From: Aureimonas flava
GTDB lineage: Bacteria > Pseudomonadota > Alphaproteobacteria > Rhizobiales > Rhizobiaceae
Assembly: GCF_003583935.1 (NCBI RefSeq)
Contig: NZ_QYRN01000014.1
Coordinates: 1-60,245 of the forward strand
Direction of reading: 5' to 3'
Length of the DNA: 60,245 bases
Below are positions 25,428-34,944 of the stretch, in pieces. The notes under the pieces were generated by a model. That model did no database searches. It was not told the origin of the DNA and saw only the letters and a list, made by a program, of their open reading frames with translations. Both the position numbers and the translations under genes were made by a program. Numbering within the stretch: position 1 is the first letter of the stretch; the number at the start of each line of letters is the position of its first letter.

Positions 25428-27629
25428 TCAGGCCGCGGCCTTGGCCGGGGCGAAGCGCCCGTAGAACGTCTCGCCGCGCGTCGCCATCTCCCGAAGGAGC
25501 GGCGTCGGGCGGAAGCGTTCGCCGTGCTTGGCGGCGAGCGTTTCGCACAGCGCCACGAAGGCCTGCACACCCATCCCGTCGATGTAGCTGAGCGTGCCGC
25601 CGGTATAGGGCGCGTATCCGAAGCCGAGGATGGAGCCGACATCGGCCTCGCGCGGGTCGGTGACGACGCCTTCCTCCACCGTGCGCGCCGCCTCCAGCGC
25701 CATGGTCACCAGGAAGCGCTGCTTGAGCTCGGCGAAGTCGATCTCGTCGGCCTTGCGCTGCGGGAACCTGTCCTTCAGCCCCGGCCAGAGATGCTTCTTC
25801 GCCGGCTTGGCGGGGTAGTCGTAGAAGCCCTTGCCCGCCTTGCGGCCGAGCCGGCCCTCGCCGTCCACCATGTCGTTGACCAGCGCGAAGTGACGCGGGT
25901 CCACCGCACCCTCGCCCATGTCGCGGATCGTCGCCTTCATGATCCGCTGCGACAGGTCCACCGCCGTCTCGTCGTTGAGCGCCAGCGGGCCGACCGGCAT
26001 GCCGGCGAACTTGGCCGCGTTCTCGATCATCGCCGGGGGCACGCCCTCGACCAGCATGTCGTAGGCCTCGGTCATGTAGCGCAGCACGCAGCGGTTGGCG
26101 AAGAAGCCGCGCGTGTCGTTGACCACGATCGGCGTCTTCCGGATGGCGCGCACGAAGTCGAGCGCGACGGCCAGCGCCCGGTCGCCCGTCTCCTTGCCGA
26201 GGATCACCTCGGTCAGCATCATCCGGTCCACCGGCGAGAAGAAGTGGATGCCGACGAAGCGCGCCGGGTCGGGGAAGGCCTCGGCGAGGCTGGTGATCGG
26301 CAGGGTGGAGGTGTTGGAGGCGAAGATCGCGTCGGGCTTCAGCACGGCGGCGACCTGCCGGCTGACCTCCGCCTTCACCTCGCGGTCCTCGAACACGGCC
26401 TCGATCACGAGGTCGGCGTCGGCGAGGGCCTCGTAGTCGGGCGTCGCCGAGATGCGGGCGAGCAAGGCCTCAGCCTCCTCGGGCTTCGCGCGGCCCTTCT
26501 TGACGAGGCCCTCCATCAGGCTCGCCGAATGGGCCTTGCCCTTGTCGGCGGCCGCCTGGTCCCGGTCCACCAGCACCACGTCGATGCCGGCCTTGGCCGC
26601 GACATAGGCGATGCCGGCGCCCATGAAGCCCGCGCCCACGACGCCGACCTTGCCGATCCGCTGCTCGGGCACGCCGGCGGGCCGGCGGGCGCCCTTGTTC
26701 AGCGCCTGCATCGAGACGAAGAGCGAGCGGATCATCATCGCCGCCTCCGTGGTCTGGAGGACCTGCGTGAAATAGCGCTGTTCGATCCGCAGCGCCGTGT
26801 CGATCGGCACGAGCAGGCCTTCGTAGACGCATTTCACGATGGCGCGGGCGCCGGGGTAGTTGTCGGCCGTCTCCTTGCGGTAGAGCGAGGCGACCGCGGG
26901 CCAGACCTGCGCGCCGGCGGGCGAGTAGACCGGCCCGGACGGCAGCTTGAAGCCCTTCTCGTCCCAGGCCTTCACCGGCTTCAGGCCCGCCCGCAGCATG
27001 GCCTTGGCCGCCTCGATCAACTGGTCGTCCGGCACGACCTCGTCGACGAGCTTCATGCCCTTCGCCTTGGCGGCGCTCAAGGTCTCGCCCTTGAGCAGCA
27101 TCTGCAGCGCGCTCTGCGTGTCGGCGAGGCGCGGCACGCGCTGCGTGCCCCCGGCGCCGGGGAAGATGCCGACCTTGACCTCCGGCAGGCCCATCTTCGC
27201 GCTCTGCGCGGCCACGCGCCCGTGGCAGGCCAGCGCCAGCTCGAAGCCGCCGCCCATGCAGGTGCCGTTGATCGCGCAGACATAGGGCTTGCCCGAGGTC
27301 TCGAGCTTGCGCCAGATCCGGCCCATCTCGCCGCAGCGCCGGAACAGCTCGGCCACCGCCCCGTCGGGGTCGCTCTCGCGCTGCGCCTGGAAGGCGGCGA
27401 ACATGGCGCCCAGCATGTTGAGGTCGGCGCCGCCGGTGAAGGAGCCCGCCTTGCCGGAGGCGAGCACCACGCCCTTCACGGCCGGATCGGCGGCGAACGC
27501 GTCCACCAGGGTCTCGATCTCCCGCAGCACCTCCTCGGTGAAGACGTTCATCGAGCGGTCCGGCATGTCCCAGGTGACCAGCGCCAGCCCGTCCGCGTCG
27601 CGGTCGACGGTGAAGTTGCGAAGATCCAT
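25428..27629 (-). CDS. fadB: Fatty acid oxidation multifunctional protein: enoyl-CoA hydratase / 3-hydroxyacyl-CoA dehydrogenase
   Basis: A 733-residue FadB/FadJ-like protein. The N-terminal crotonase domain (about 1-190) has the oxyanion region GSFTGGADLNML and both catalytic glutamates (GGGFELALACHG; GLPEVKVGIFPGAGGTQR). The 3-hydroxyacyl-CoA dehydrogenase part has the NAD motif GVVGAGFMGAGIAYVAAKAG, SNTSTLPIT, GIHFFSPVDRM and DTRGFFANR. It hydrates trans-2-enoyl-CoA and oxidises the L-3-hydroxyacyl-CoA. The ATG at 27629 has GGGAG upstream. The fadA-type thiolase lies on the same strand but is separated by a divergent EAL gene, so this gene probably has its own promoter. The choice between FadB and FadJ names is arbitrary here. 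Confidence 0.94.
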   Translation of the reverse strand: MDLRNFTVDRDADGLALVTWDMPDRSMNVFTEEVLREIETLVDAFAADPAVKGVVLASGKAGSFTGGADLNMLGAMFAAFQAQRESDPDGAVAELFRRCGEMGRIWRKLETSGKPYVCAINGTCMGGGFELALACHGRVAAQSAKMGLPEVKVGIFPGAGGTQRVPRLADTQSALQMLLKGETLSAAKAKGMKLVDEVVPDDQLIEAAKAMLRAGLKPVKAWDEKGFKLPSGPVYSPAGAQVWPAVASLYRKETADNYPGARAIVKCVYEGLLVPIDTALRIEQRYFTQVLQTTEAAMMIRSLFVSMQALNKGARRPAGVPEQRIGKVGVVGAGFMGAGIAYVAAKAGIDVVLVDRDQAAADKGKAHSASLMEGLVKKGRAKPEEAEALLARISATPDYEALADADLVIEAVFEDREVKAEVSRQVAAVLKPDAIFASNTSTLPITSLAEAFPDPARFVGIHFFSPVDRMMLTEVILGKETGDRALAVALDFVRAIRKTPIVVNDTRGFFANRCVLRYMTEAYDMLVEGVPPAMIENAAKFAGMPVGPLALNDETAVDLSQRIMKATIRDMGEGAVDPRHFALVNDMVDGEGRLGRKAGKGFYDYPAKPAKKHLWPGLKDRFPQRKADEIDFAELKQRFLVTMALEAARTVEEGVVTDPREADVGSILGFGYAPYTGGTLSYIDGMGVQAFVALCETLAAKHGERFRPTPLLREMATRGETFYGRFAPAKAAA

Positions 27630-27778
27630 GCGGTGTTCTCCCGATCGTTCGATCCGCCGGGCGCGTGGCGCGGGCGGGCATTGGTGGGTCAGGCCGGCGA
27701 ACGTCGCCGGGCCTTCAGGGTTTTCAAAGACCTGTCCGGTAGAATCGGTCCCGACGAAACGGGAACGGGACGGGGACG

Positions 27779-28564
27779 ATGACGACGGACTGCGAGGGCT
27801 GCCGCTCGGGCAGGCGCCTGGACTTCGACTTCTCCATGGCCTTCCAGCCGATCTTCGACATCGCCGCCGGCAGCGTCTGGGGCTACGAGGCCCTGATCCG
27901 CGGACTGTCGGGGGAGGGCGCCCACGCCATCCTCTCCATGGTCTCGCCGGACCAGCGATACCAGTTCGACCAGGCATGCCGGATCAAGGCCCTGGAGCTC
28001 GCCGCCCGGCTGTTCCCGCGCGGCGAGAACACGCGCCTGTCCATCAACTTCCTGCCCAACGCCGTGTACGAGCCGGCGGCCTGCCTGCGCGCGACGCTCG
28101 CCGCCGCGCGTCGCCACGACTTTCCGCTCCAGTCGCTGATGTTCGAGTTCACCGAGAACGAGGAGATCGTCGACACCGGCCACCTCCAGACCATCCTCGC
28201 CGAATATCGCCGCCAGGGCTTCATCACGGCGCTGGACGACTTCGGCGCCGGCTATGCGGGCCTCAGCCTCCTGGCCGACTTCCAGCCCGACCTCATCAAG
28301 CTCGACATGAAGCTCGTCCGCGGCATCGAGGTGAGCCGGCCGCGCCAGATCATCGTGGCGACGATCGCAACCGCCGCGCGCGAGCTCGGCATCCAGATCC
28401 TGGCCGAGGGCGTCGAGACCGAGGACGAGTTCACCGTGCTGAAGGCGGCCGGCATCACGCTGTTCCAGGGCTACTGGTTCGCCAAGCCCGCCTTCGAGGC
28501 CTTGCCGCCGCTCGACATGTCGATCCGCGCCACGCACCGCCCGAGCCGCAGCCTGGTGGCCTGA
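27779..28564 (+). CDS. EAL domain protein, probable cyclic-di-GMP phosphodiesterase
   Basis: A 261-residue stand-alone EAL domain. All catalytic landmarks are visible: Glu37 in YEALIRG, the Asn strand LSINFLPNA, FEFTENEEI, TALDDFGAGYAGLSLL, LIKLDMKLVRG, AEGVETEDEF and FQGYWFAKP. It should hydrolyse c-di-GMP to pGpG. The short N-terminus carries a CxxC pair (Cys5, Cys8) that might bind metal or respond to redox. No transmembrane, GGDEF or sensory domain is attached. The ATG at 27779 has GGGGAC upstream. It lies on the plus strand between fadB and fadA of the beta-oxidation set. Confidence 0.94.
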   Translation: MTTDCEGCRSGRRLDFDFSMAFQPIFDIAAGSVWGYEALIRGLSGEGAHAILSMVSPDQRYQFDQACRIKALELAARLFPRGENTRLSINFLPNAVYEPAACLRATLAAARRHDFPLQSLMFEFTENEEIVDTGHLQTILAEYRRQGFITALDDFGAGYAGLSLLADFQPDLIKLDMKLVRGIEVSRPRQIIVATIATAARELGIQILAEGVETEDEFTVLKAAGITLFQGYWFAKPAFEALPPLDMSIRATHRPSRSLVA

Positions 28565-28572
28565 GGCCGGCA

Positions 28573-29781
28573 TCACACCCGCTCGATGATCGTCGCCGTG
28601 CCCATGCCGGCGCCGATGCACAGCGTGACCAGCGCGGTCTGCCGGTCCTGGCGCTCCAGTTCGTCGAGGACGGTGCCGAGGATCATCGCGCCCGTCGCGC
28701 CAAGCGGATGGCCCATGGCGATCGCGCCGCCGTTGACGTTTATCGCGGCCGGATCGATCTCGAACGCCTGCATGTAGCGCAGCACGACGGCGGCGAAGGC
28801 CTCGTTCAGCTCGAACAAGTCGATGTCGGACAGAGACATGCGGGAGCGCTTCAGGAGCTTTTCCGTCACGTCCACCGGGCCTGTCAGCATCAGAGCGGGG
28901 TCGGAGCCGATCGAGGCGAAGGCACGGATGCGCGCGCGGGGCTTCAGCCCGAGCGCCTCGCCGCCGGCCTTGGAGCCCACGAGAACCGCTGCGGCCCCGT
29001 CCACGATGCCCGACGAGTTGCCGGCATGGTGGACGTGCTCGACGGCCTCCACTTCGGGATGCGCCTGGATGGCGACCGCGTCGTAGCCGCCCATCTCGCC
29101 CATCATCGCGAAGGACGCGTTGAGCGAGCCCAGCGACTGCATGTCGGTGCCGGGGCGCATGTGCTCGTCGCGGTCGAGGATCAGGAGCCCGTTCTGGTCC
29201 CGCACCGGCACGACCGAGCGCGCGAAGCGCCCCTCCGACCAGGCGGCGGCCGCGCGCTTCTGCGATTCCACCGCGTAGGCGTCCACGTCGTCGCGGGTGA
29301 AGCCGTACTTGGTGGCGATCAGGTCGGCCGAGACGCCCTGCGGCATGAAATAGGCCGGGATGCCGACCGACGGATCCATGATCCAGGCGCCGCCCGACAT
29401 GCCCATGCCGACGCGCGACATGGATTCGACGCCGCCCGCGATCACGAGGTCGTCCGCGCCCGCCGCGACCTTGGCGGCCGCGAGGTTCACCGCGTCGAGC
29501 CCCGAGGCGCAGAAGCGCGAGATCTGCATGCCGGGCGCGGCGAAGTCGTAGCCGGCCTCGAAGGCCGAGGCCTTCGGGATCACCGATCCGGCCTCGCCGA
29601 CCGGGTCGACGCAGCCGAAGATGATGTCGTCCACCTCGGCCGTCGGCAGCCCGTTGCGCTCGCGCAGGGCTTCCAGAACCTTGGCGCCGAGCCGCACGGC
29701 CGGCACCTCGTGGAGCGATCCGTCCCGCTTGCCGCGGCCGCGCGGGGTGCGCACGTGGTCGTAGATGAAAGCGTCGGTCAT
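28573..29781 (-). CDS. fadA: Acetyl-CoA acyltransferase (thiolase)
   Basis: A 402-residue thiolase. The nucleophile is Cys91 ([16 protein letters not shown]), and the C-terminal catalytic residues are in [18 protein letters not shown] and TLCIGAGMG. It cleaves 3-ketoacyl-CoA with CoA to release acetyl-CoA in beta-oxidation. It lies 42 bp after the acyl-CoA dehydrogenase gene and is probably in its operon. The ATG at 29781 fits the family N-terminus ([14 protein letters not shown]). Thiolases of this kind can also act biosynthetically, but the dehydrogenase and FadB-like neighbours favour degradation. Confidence 0.95.
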   Translation of the reverse strand: MTDAFIYDHVRTPRGRGKRDGSLHEVPAVRLGAKVLEALRERNGLPTAEVDDIIFGCVDPVGEAGSVIPKASAFEAGYDFAAPGMQISRFCASGLDAVNLAAAKVAAGADDLVIAGGVESMSRVGMGMSGGAWIMDPSVGIPAYFMPQGVSADLIATKYGFTRDDVDAYAVESQKRAAAAWSEGRFARSVVPVRDQNGLLILDRDEHMRPGTDMQSLGSLNASFAMMGEMGGYDAVAIQAHPEVEAVEHVHHAGNSSGIVDGAAAVLVGSKAGGEALGLKPRARIRAFASIGSDPALMLTGPVDVTEKLLKRSRMSLSDIDLFELNEAFAAVVLRYMQAFEIDPAAINVNGGAIAMGHPLGATGAMILGTVLDELERQDRQTALVTLCIGAGMGTATIIERV

Positions 29782-29823
29782 GAGAGATTCGTCTTTCCTG
29801 TCCGGCCTGCCTGTGCGGCTTGT

Positions 29824-31620
29824 TCAGAAGGCGTCGGCGTCGAGCGCCATCATCGAGTCGGCGCCCGACGAGATGCGGGCGAGGTGGGCCGCCGTCTCGG
29901 GCATCAGGCGGTCCATGAAGAAGCGCGCGGTGACGAGCTTGTTCTCCAGGAACGATGTATCGTCGCCCGCACCGGCCGCCAGCTTTTCCTGCGCCGCGTG
30001 CGCCATGCGGCCCCACATGTAGCCGAGCGCGACGAGCCCGAAGAGATGCATGTAGTCGGTGGAGGCGGCGCCCGCGTTGTCGGGCTTCTGCATGGCGTTG
30101 GTCATCAGCCACATCGTGGCCGACTGGAGATCGTTGAGGCCCTTCTTCAGCGACTTGGTGAAGGGCGCCATCGCCTCGTTCGAGCGGTGCTCCTCGCAGA
30201 AGGCGCCGACCTCCTTGAAGAAGGCCTGGATCGCGCGACCGCCATTGAGGGCGAGCTTGCGCCCGACGAGGTCGAGCGCCTGGATGCCGTTGGCGCCCTC
30301 GTAGATCTGGGCGATCCGCGCGTCGCGCACGAACTGCTCCATGCCCCATTCCCGGACGTAGCCGTGGCCGCCGTAGACCTGCTGGGCCATCACGGCGTTC
30401 TCGAAGCCCTTGTCGGTGAGGACGCCCTTGATGACCGGGGTGAGGAGGCCCATCCAGTCGTCCGCGGCCTCGCGGACCTTCGGGTCCTCGGCGCGGTGCG
30501 CGAGGTCGCCCCGCAGCGCCGTCCAGAGGATCAGCGCGCGGCCGGCCTCGTTGACGGCGCGGATTGTCATCAGCATGCGCCGCACGTCGGGATGCACGAT
30601 GATCGGATCGGCGGCCTTCTCGCCGTGCTTCGAGCCCGCGAGCGCGCGCCCCTGGAGCCGGTCGCGGGCATAGGCGACGGCGTTCTGGTAGGCGATCTCG
30701 GAGATCGCCAGGCCCTGGACGCCGACGCCGAGCCGCGCCTCGTTCATCATCGTGAACATGGCACGCAGGCCCTTGTGCGCCTCGCCGACCAGCCAGCCCG
30801 TCGCCCCGTCGTAGTTCATCACGCAGGTGGCGTTGCCGTGGATGCCCATCTTCTCCTCGAGCGAGCCGCAGGACACGCCGTTGCGCGCGCCCGGCCGGCC
30901 GTCCTCTTCCGGCAGGAACTTCGGCACGATGAAGAGCGAGATGCCCTTCACGCCCTCCGGCGCGCCCTCGATGCGGGCGAGCACCAGGTGGACGATGTTC
31001 TCCGACAGGTCGTGCTCGCCGGCCGAAATGAAGATCTTCTGGCCCGAGATGGCGAAGGAGCCGTCGGCGTTCGGCACCGCGCGCGTGCGCAGGAGGCCGA
31101 GGTCCGTGCCGCAATGGGGCTCGGTGAGGTTCATGGTGCCGGTCCAGATGCCGTCCACCATCTTGGGAAGGTACAGAGCCTTCTGCTCGGGCGCGCCGTG
31201 GTGCTCGATCGCCGCGATCGCGCCGCGCGTCAGGCCGGGATACATGGCGAAGGCCATGTTGCTCGAGGACAGGAACTCGTTCACGGCGGCGGCCAGCGTG
31301 TGCGGCAGGCCCTGGCCGCCGAACTCGGGATCGGCCGACAGCCCGCCCCAGCCCGCCTCGCGGAACTGCGCATAGGCTTCGCGGAAACCCTTGGGCGTGG
31401 TGACCGAGCCGTCCGCCGCCCGGTGGCAACCCTCGAGGTCGCCCGACTGGTTGAGCGGCAGGAAGACGTCGGCGGCGAACCGGCCGGCCTCGCCGAGGAT
31501 CGCCTCCACGACGTCGGGCGTGGCGTCCGAGAAGCCGGGCAGGTTGCCGTGGCGCTCCCAGCCGAGGATGTCGTTGAGGACGAAGAGCGTGTCGGCGACG
31601 GGGGCCTGGTAGACCGGCAT
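29824..31620 (-). CDS. Acyl-CoA dehydrogenase with C-terminal extension domain
   Basis: A 598-residue FAD enzyme, the long form with an extra C-terminal domain as in DmdC and some FadE-like proteins. Landmarks: [69 protein letters not shown] and [20 protein letters not shown]. It introduces the first double bond of beta-oxidation and passes electrons to ETF. The ATG at 31620 ([19 protein letters not shown]) is the typical start. A perfect 8-bp inverted repeat 26-45 bp upstream is a probable operator. First gene of an operon with the thiolase. DmdC-type substrates (methylmercaptopropionyl-CoA) cannot be excluded. Confidence 0.93.
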   Translation of the reverse strand: MPVYQAPVADTLFVLNDILGWERHGNLPGFSDATPDVVEAILGEAGRFAADVFLPLNQSGDLEGCHRAADGSVTTPKGFREAYAQFREAGWGGLSADPEFGGQGLPHTLAAAVNEFLSSSNMAFAMYPGLTRGAIAAIEHHGAPEQKALYLPKMVDGIWTGTMNLTEPHCGTDLGLLRTRAVPNADGSFAISGQKIFISAGEHDLSENIVHLVLARIEGAPEGVKGISLFIVPKFLPEEDGRPGARNGVSCGSLEEKMGIHGNATCVMNYDGATGWLVGEAHKGLRAMFTMMNEARLGVGVQGLAISEIAYQNAVAYARDRLQGRALAGSKHGEKAADPIIVHPDVRRMLMTIRAVNEAGRALILWTALRGDLAHRAEDPKVREAADDWMGLLTPVIKGVLTDKGFENAVMAQQVYGGHGYVREWGMEQFVRDARIAQIYEGANGIQALDLVGRKLALNGGRAIQAFFKEVGAFCEEHRSNEAMAPFTKSLKKGLNDLQSATMWLMTNAMQKPDNAGAASTDYMHLFGLVALGYMWGRMAHAAQEKLAAGAGDDTSFLENKLVTARFFMDRLMPETAAHLARISSGADSMMALDADAF

Positions 31621-31645
31621 GACGAGAACTCCCAGCGTCAATCTT

Positions 31646-31665
31646 TGACGTTTGCGTAAACGTCA
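31646..31665. promoter_or_regulatory. Palindromic operator upstream of the acyl-CoA dehydrogenase operon
   Basis: TGACGTTT-GCGT-AAACGTCA is a perfect 8-bp inverted repeat 26-45 bp upstream of the start codon. It resembles the TTTACG/CGTAAA-type sites of regulators of fatty-acid and branched-chain acyl-CoA degradation (PsrA, LiuR and relatives). The regulator is not in this window. Confidence 0.6.
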
Positions 31666-31813
31666 CTCAGCGATGTCTACCGCCGTTCCGCGCCGGGATC
31701 AAGCCGAACGGGGCCTGCGGGCCCAAGCCACGGACGAAGCACCCCGTGGGTCTTGAGATCGCCGTCCGAGACTGAAACAGAGGAGGGCGACAGCACAAGG
31801 CAGGGCAGGCTCC

Positions 31814-33643
31814 ATGTTCCAGAACTTCGACGAGGCGTCCGATTCCTCCCAGAGCGCCTCGCGCGTCGAGCGCCTGCGCGCCAGCCTCGCGGAAGCGGGC
31901 GTCGACGGGTTCGTGGTGCCGCGCGCCGACGAGCACCAGGGCGAGTACATCCCCCCGTCCGCCGACCGGCTGCGCTGGATCACCGGTTTCACCGGCTCCG
32001 CCGGCACCGCGCTCGTGCTGCCCGGCCGCGCCGCGATCTTCGTGGACGGGCGCTACACGGTGCAGGTGCGCGCGCAGGTGGACGGCGCGGTGTTCGCCAT
32101 CGAAAGCTCCGTGGACACGCCGCTCGGCACCTATCTGCGCCGCAACGCCGAGGGGCTGCGCATCGGCGTCGACCCCTGGCTGCACACGGTGGGCGAGGTG
32201 GCCTCGCTGCGCGCGGCCATGGCGGAGGCCGGCGGCGAGCTCGTCGCCCTGCGGCACAATCCGCTCGACCGCGTGTGGCAGGACCGCCCGCAGCCGCCCA
32301 AGGGCGCCGTGGCGCCCCATCCGCTGCGCCACGCAGGGCGATCGGGCGCCGAGAAGCTCGACCAGATCCGCGAGGCGCTGGCCAAGGCCGACGCCGCCGC
32401 CACCGTGCTCACCGACCCGTCGTCGGTCGCCTGGACCTTCAACATCCGCGGCTCCGACGTGCCCCATACGCCGCTGCCCCTCTGCTTCGCCCTGATCCGG
32501 CGCGACGGACGGCCGACGGTCTTCATTGACGGCGACAAGCTCGGGCCGGAGGCGGCGGAGGCCCTGGGCGCGCTCGCCGAGATCGCGGCGCCGGCCCTCC
32601 TGGAGCCGGCGCTGGCCGAGGCCGCGCGGGCGGCGCGCGTGATGCTGGACCCGGCGCTCGCCGCCGACCGGCTGCGCGAGGTGGTGGAGGAGGCCGGCGG
32701 CACGGTGGTGCCGGGCGTCGATCCGGCCCGGCTGCCCCGCGCGCGCAAGAACGCGGCCGAGATCGCCGGCGCGCGCCGGGCGCACCTGCGCGACGGGGCG
32801 GCGGTCTCGGCGTTTCTTGCCTGGCTGGACGCGCAGGACCCCGGCACCGTGGACGAGATCGGCGCGGCCGAGGCGCTGGAGGGCTTTCGTGCCCGCTTCG
32901 CCGAGGCCGACGGGCAGCCGCTGCGCGACCTGTCCTTCGACACGATCTCGGCGGCCGGCCCCAACGCCGCCTTGCCGCACTACCGGGTGAACCGGCAGTC
33001 CAACCGCCCGCTCGCGGCCGGCGAGGTGTTCCTGGTGGATTCGGGCGCGCAGTACGAGGACGGCACCACCGACATCACGCGCACGGTGGCCGTCGGCGCC
33101 GTGTCGGACGAGGCGCGTCTCAAGTTCACGCTGGTGCTGAAGGGCATGATCGCCGTCAGCCGGGCGCGCTTTCCGGTCGGGACGCGCGGCATCGACCTCG
33201 ATCCCCTGGCGCGCGTCGCGCTGTGGCGGGCGGGCTCCGACTACGCCCACGGCACGGGCCATGGGATCGGCTCCTACCTCGCGGTCCACGAGGGGCCGCA
33301 GTCGATCTCCCGGCGCGGCATGGCGGTGCTGGAGGAGGGCATGATTGTGTCCAACGAGCCCGGCTACTACCGCGAGGGCGCCTTCGGAATCCGCATCGAG
33401 AACCTGATCCTGGTCCGGCCGGCCGAGCGCGTGGCGGGCGGCGATCTCGACACCCACGACTTCGAGACGCTGACCTTCGTGCCGATCGACCGGCGGATGA
33501 TCGCGGTCGACCGCCTGGACGCGGAGGAGCGCGACTGGCTCGACGCCTATCATCGCGCGGTGCGCGAGCGGATCGGCCCGCGCCTCGAGGGGGATGCGAG
33601 GGTCTGGCTGGAGGCCGCGACCCGGCCGCTCGGCGAAGATTGA
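31814..33643 (+). CDS. pepP: Xaa-Pro aminopeptidase (M24B family)
   Basis: A 609-residue three-domain M24 peptidase of the long, eukaryote-like type. Two creatinase-like N-terminal domains (GFVVPRADEHQGEYIPPSAD, WITGFTGSAGTAL) precede the pita-bread catalytic domain. The dinuclear metal ligands are visible: LVDSGAQYEDGTTDIT (two Asp near residues 409 and 420), HGTGHGIGSYLAVHEGP (His), SNEPGYY (Glu) and IRIENLI (Glu). It removes N-terminal residues preceding proline from peptides in the cytosol. The ATG at 31814 starts MFQNFDEASD. It stands alone, converging on the first BA14K gene with a 7-bp gap. Confidence 0.95.
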   Translation: MFQNFDEASDSSQSASRVERLRASLAEAGVDGFVVPRADEHQGEYIPPSADRLRWITGFTGSAGTALVLPGRAAIFVDGRYTVQVRAQVDGAVFAIESSVDTPLGTYLRRNAEGLRIGVDPWLHTVGEVASLRAAMAEAGGELVALRHNPLDRVWQDRPQPPKGAVAPHPLRHAGRSGAEKLDQIREALAKADAAATVLTDPSSVAWTFNIRGSDVPHTPLPLCFALIRRDGRPTVFIDGDKLGPEAAEALGALAEIAAPALLEPALAEAARAARVMLDPALAADRLREVVEEAGGTVVPGVDPARLPRARKNAAEIAGARRAHLRDGAAVSAFLAWLDAQDPGTVDEIGAAEALEGFRARFAEADGQPLRDLSFDTISAAGPNAALPHYRVNRQSNRPLAAGEVFLVDSGAQYEDGTTDITRTVAVGAVSDEARLKFTLVLKGMIAVSRARFPVGTRGIDLDPLARVALWRAGSDYAHGTGHGIGSYLAVHEGPQSISRRGMAVLEEGMIVSNEPGYYREGAFGIRIENLILVRPAERVAGGDLDTHDFETLTFVPIDRRMIAVDRLDAEERDWLDAYHRAVRERIGPRLEGDARVWLEAATRPLGED

Positions 33644-33650
33644 GCCGCGG

Positions 33651-34133
33651 TCAGCGGCAGAGGCGGCGCGGGCCCGACGCGGGCTGAAACGTGCCGGTCT
33701 CGGCGTCGAACGAACGGTATCGGCTCTCGCAATAGCGGTACCACGGGCCGGTGAAGGGAGCGGGACGGGCCTGTCCCGCGTCCATCGCGACGCCGCGCGA
33801 CGCCTCCGCCTCGACCAGCGCCGCATCGAGGTCGAAGGCCAGGACGGCCCCCGCCGCCAAGGCGGGATTGTCGCGGTACACGCCCGGTGCCGGGGGCGCA
33901 GGACGGGCGTAGTAGAGCGGACCCGCGACGAGCGGGCCGCCGATCGTGCCGGGACCTCGCTTGTAGACGGGCGGAGCGACCTCGAGGGGAACGACGGGGA
34001 TGGGGCCGGGCCGCACGAAGACCGGGCGATTGTAGGGATCGAGGCCGACATAGTCGCCGGCCCGGGCCACCTCGGCACCCCCGGCGCCCAACAGGGTCAG
34101 CGCCGCCATCGCGGTCCGCCACCAGCCAGCCAT
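33651..34133 (-). CDS. BA14K family protein (first copy), secreted
   Basis: A 160-residue protein with a signal peptide (WRTAMAALTLLGAGGAEVARA), a proline-rich middle and the BA14K C-terminus: WYRYCESRYRSFDAETGTFQ followed by GPRRLC. The family is named for an immunoreactive Brucella protein and is nearly confined to Hyphomicrobiales; lectin-like or envelope roles have been proposed but are not firm. The ATG at 34133 is preferred because AGGAGG lies 5 bp upstream; a GTG at 34136 is too close to it. A second BA14K gene lies 123 bp upstream on the same strand, so these are tandem paralogues. Confidence 0.85.
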   Translation of the reverse strand: MAGWWRTAMAALTLLGAGGAEVARAGDYVGLDPYNRPVFVRPGPIPVVPLEVAPPVYKRGPGTIGGPLVAGPLYYARPAPPAPGVYRDNPALAAGAVLAFDLDAALVEAEASRGVAMDAGQARPAPFTGPWYRYCESRYRSFDAETGTFQPASGPRRLCR

Positions 34134-34256
34134 CACACCCTCCTTCTGCCGATCATCCCGTTCGGATAAGGCCGAGCGCGAGGGCTTGGTTCCCGCATAT
34201 GCGAACGGCCGCCCCCAAGGGGCGGCCGTCGTTCCGTCGTGCGCTGCGCCGAGCCG

Positions 34257-34727
34257 TCAGCGGCAGAACTGACGCGGGCCGTGGTAGGGCTGGAAGGTGC
34301 CCGAGCGCGGATCGAAGGACCGGTAGCGCTGCGAGCAGTAGCGATACCACTCGCGGCTCCAGGGTTCGGCCCGGTAGGCCGGGGCGGCGTAGTAGCGCGG
34401 CGCGCGCTCGACGTAGCGCGGCTGCGCCGAGCTGGCGATGGCCGCGCCCACGCCCAGGCCGACGATCGCGCCGGCCAGGGCCGCGCCGCCGTTGTGGCGT
34501 CGATAGTGGCGATGGCCGTAGCCGTAGCGCGGGCCGCCGTAGTAGCGGTGGCCGCCGCGCCAGCCATGGCCGCCACGGAAGCCGCCGGGGCCGTAGCGGT
34601 AGTACGGGTCCGCCTTCGCGGCGGTGACGCCGACCAGCGGGGTGGTGGAGGGCAGGGCCGCCGGCACCATGGTCAGCGCGAGCGCCACGGCCAGCGAACG
34701 CCCGGCGAGCCACTTGGGAATGCGCAT
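34257..34727 (-). CDS. BA14K family protein (second copy), secreted, Gly/His/Tyr-rich
   Basis: A 156-residue protein with an N-terminal signal (WLAGRSLAVALALTMVPAAL), a Gly/Arg/His/Tyr-rich low-complexity region (GGFRGGHGWRGGHRYYGG), a short glycine-zipper-like hydrophobic segment (LAGAIVGLGVGAAIASS) and the BA14K end WYRYCSQRYRSFDPRSGTFQ plus GPRQFC. The zipper segment suggests membrane association. The ATG at 34727 follows GGAGG. The last 30 residues closely match the downstream BA14K gene; the N-terminal halves do not. Confidence 0.85.
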   Translation of the reverse strand: MRIPKWLAGRSLAVALALTMVPAALPSTTPLVGVTAAKADPYYRYGPGGFRGGHGWRGGHRYYGGPRYGYGHRHYRRHNGGAALAGAIVGLGVGAAIASSAQPRYVERAPRYYAAPAYRAEPWSREWYRYCSQRYRSFDPRSGTFQPYHGPRQFCR

Positions 34728-34860
34728 GGGAAACCTCCGGGAACGAATGCGATCATTCCCGTTGAACCGCTTTCCGCCTGAACGGTTCCTGAACGCGGGT
34801 TCGCGCCGTGATTGCACGCCCTACCGGTGTGACACGTCCGCACTCATCTGGATAAATTGA

Positions 34861-34875
34861 TTAATATTTCGTAAA
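34861..34875. promoter_or_regulatory. CtrA-like box upstream of the coiled-coil operon
   Basis: TTAA-N7-TAAA (TTAA at 34861-34864, TAAA at 34872-34875) differs by one base from the CtrA consensus TTAA-N7-TTAA. It lies in an unusually AT-rich patch 70-84 bp upstream of the 511-residue coiled-coil gene. CtrA is the master cell-cycle regulator of alphaproteobacteria. One site with a mismatch is only suggestive. Confidence 0.35.
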
Positions 34876-34944
34876 GCATGTTGCTTAGGCCTCGGGTCGT
34901 CGGCAAGACCGCAGGGCGATCGGACCCCGAAGGAGTCGATAGGG

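Noticed and set aside
27289-31659. A 1456-codon plus-strand open frame running across the fadB start, EAL, thiolase and acyl-CoA dehydrogenase genes
   Set aside because: It crosses four recognisable genes in other frames and its translation (His/Arg/Gly/Asp-rich) matches no family. GC-skewed artefact.
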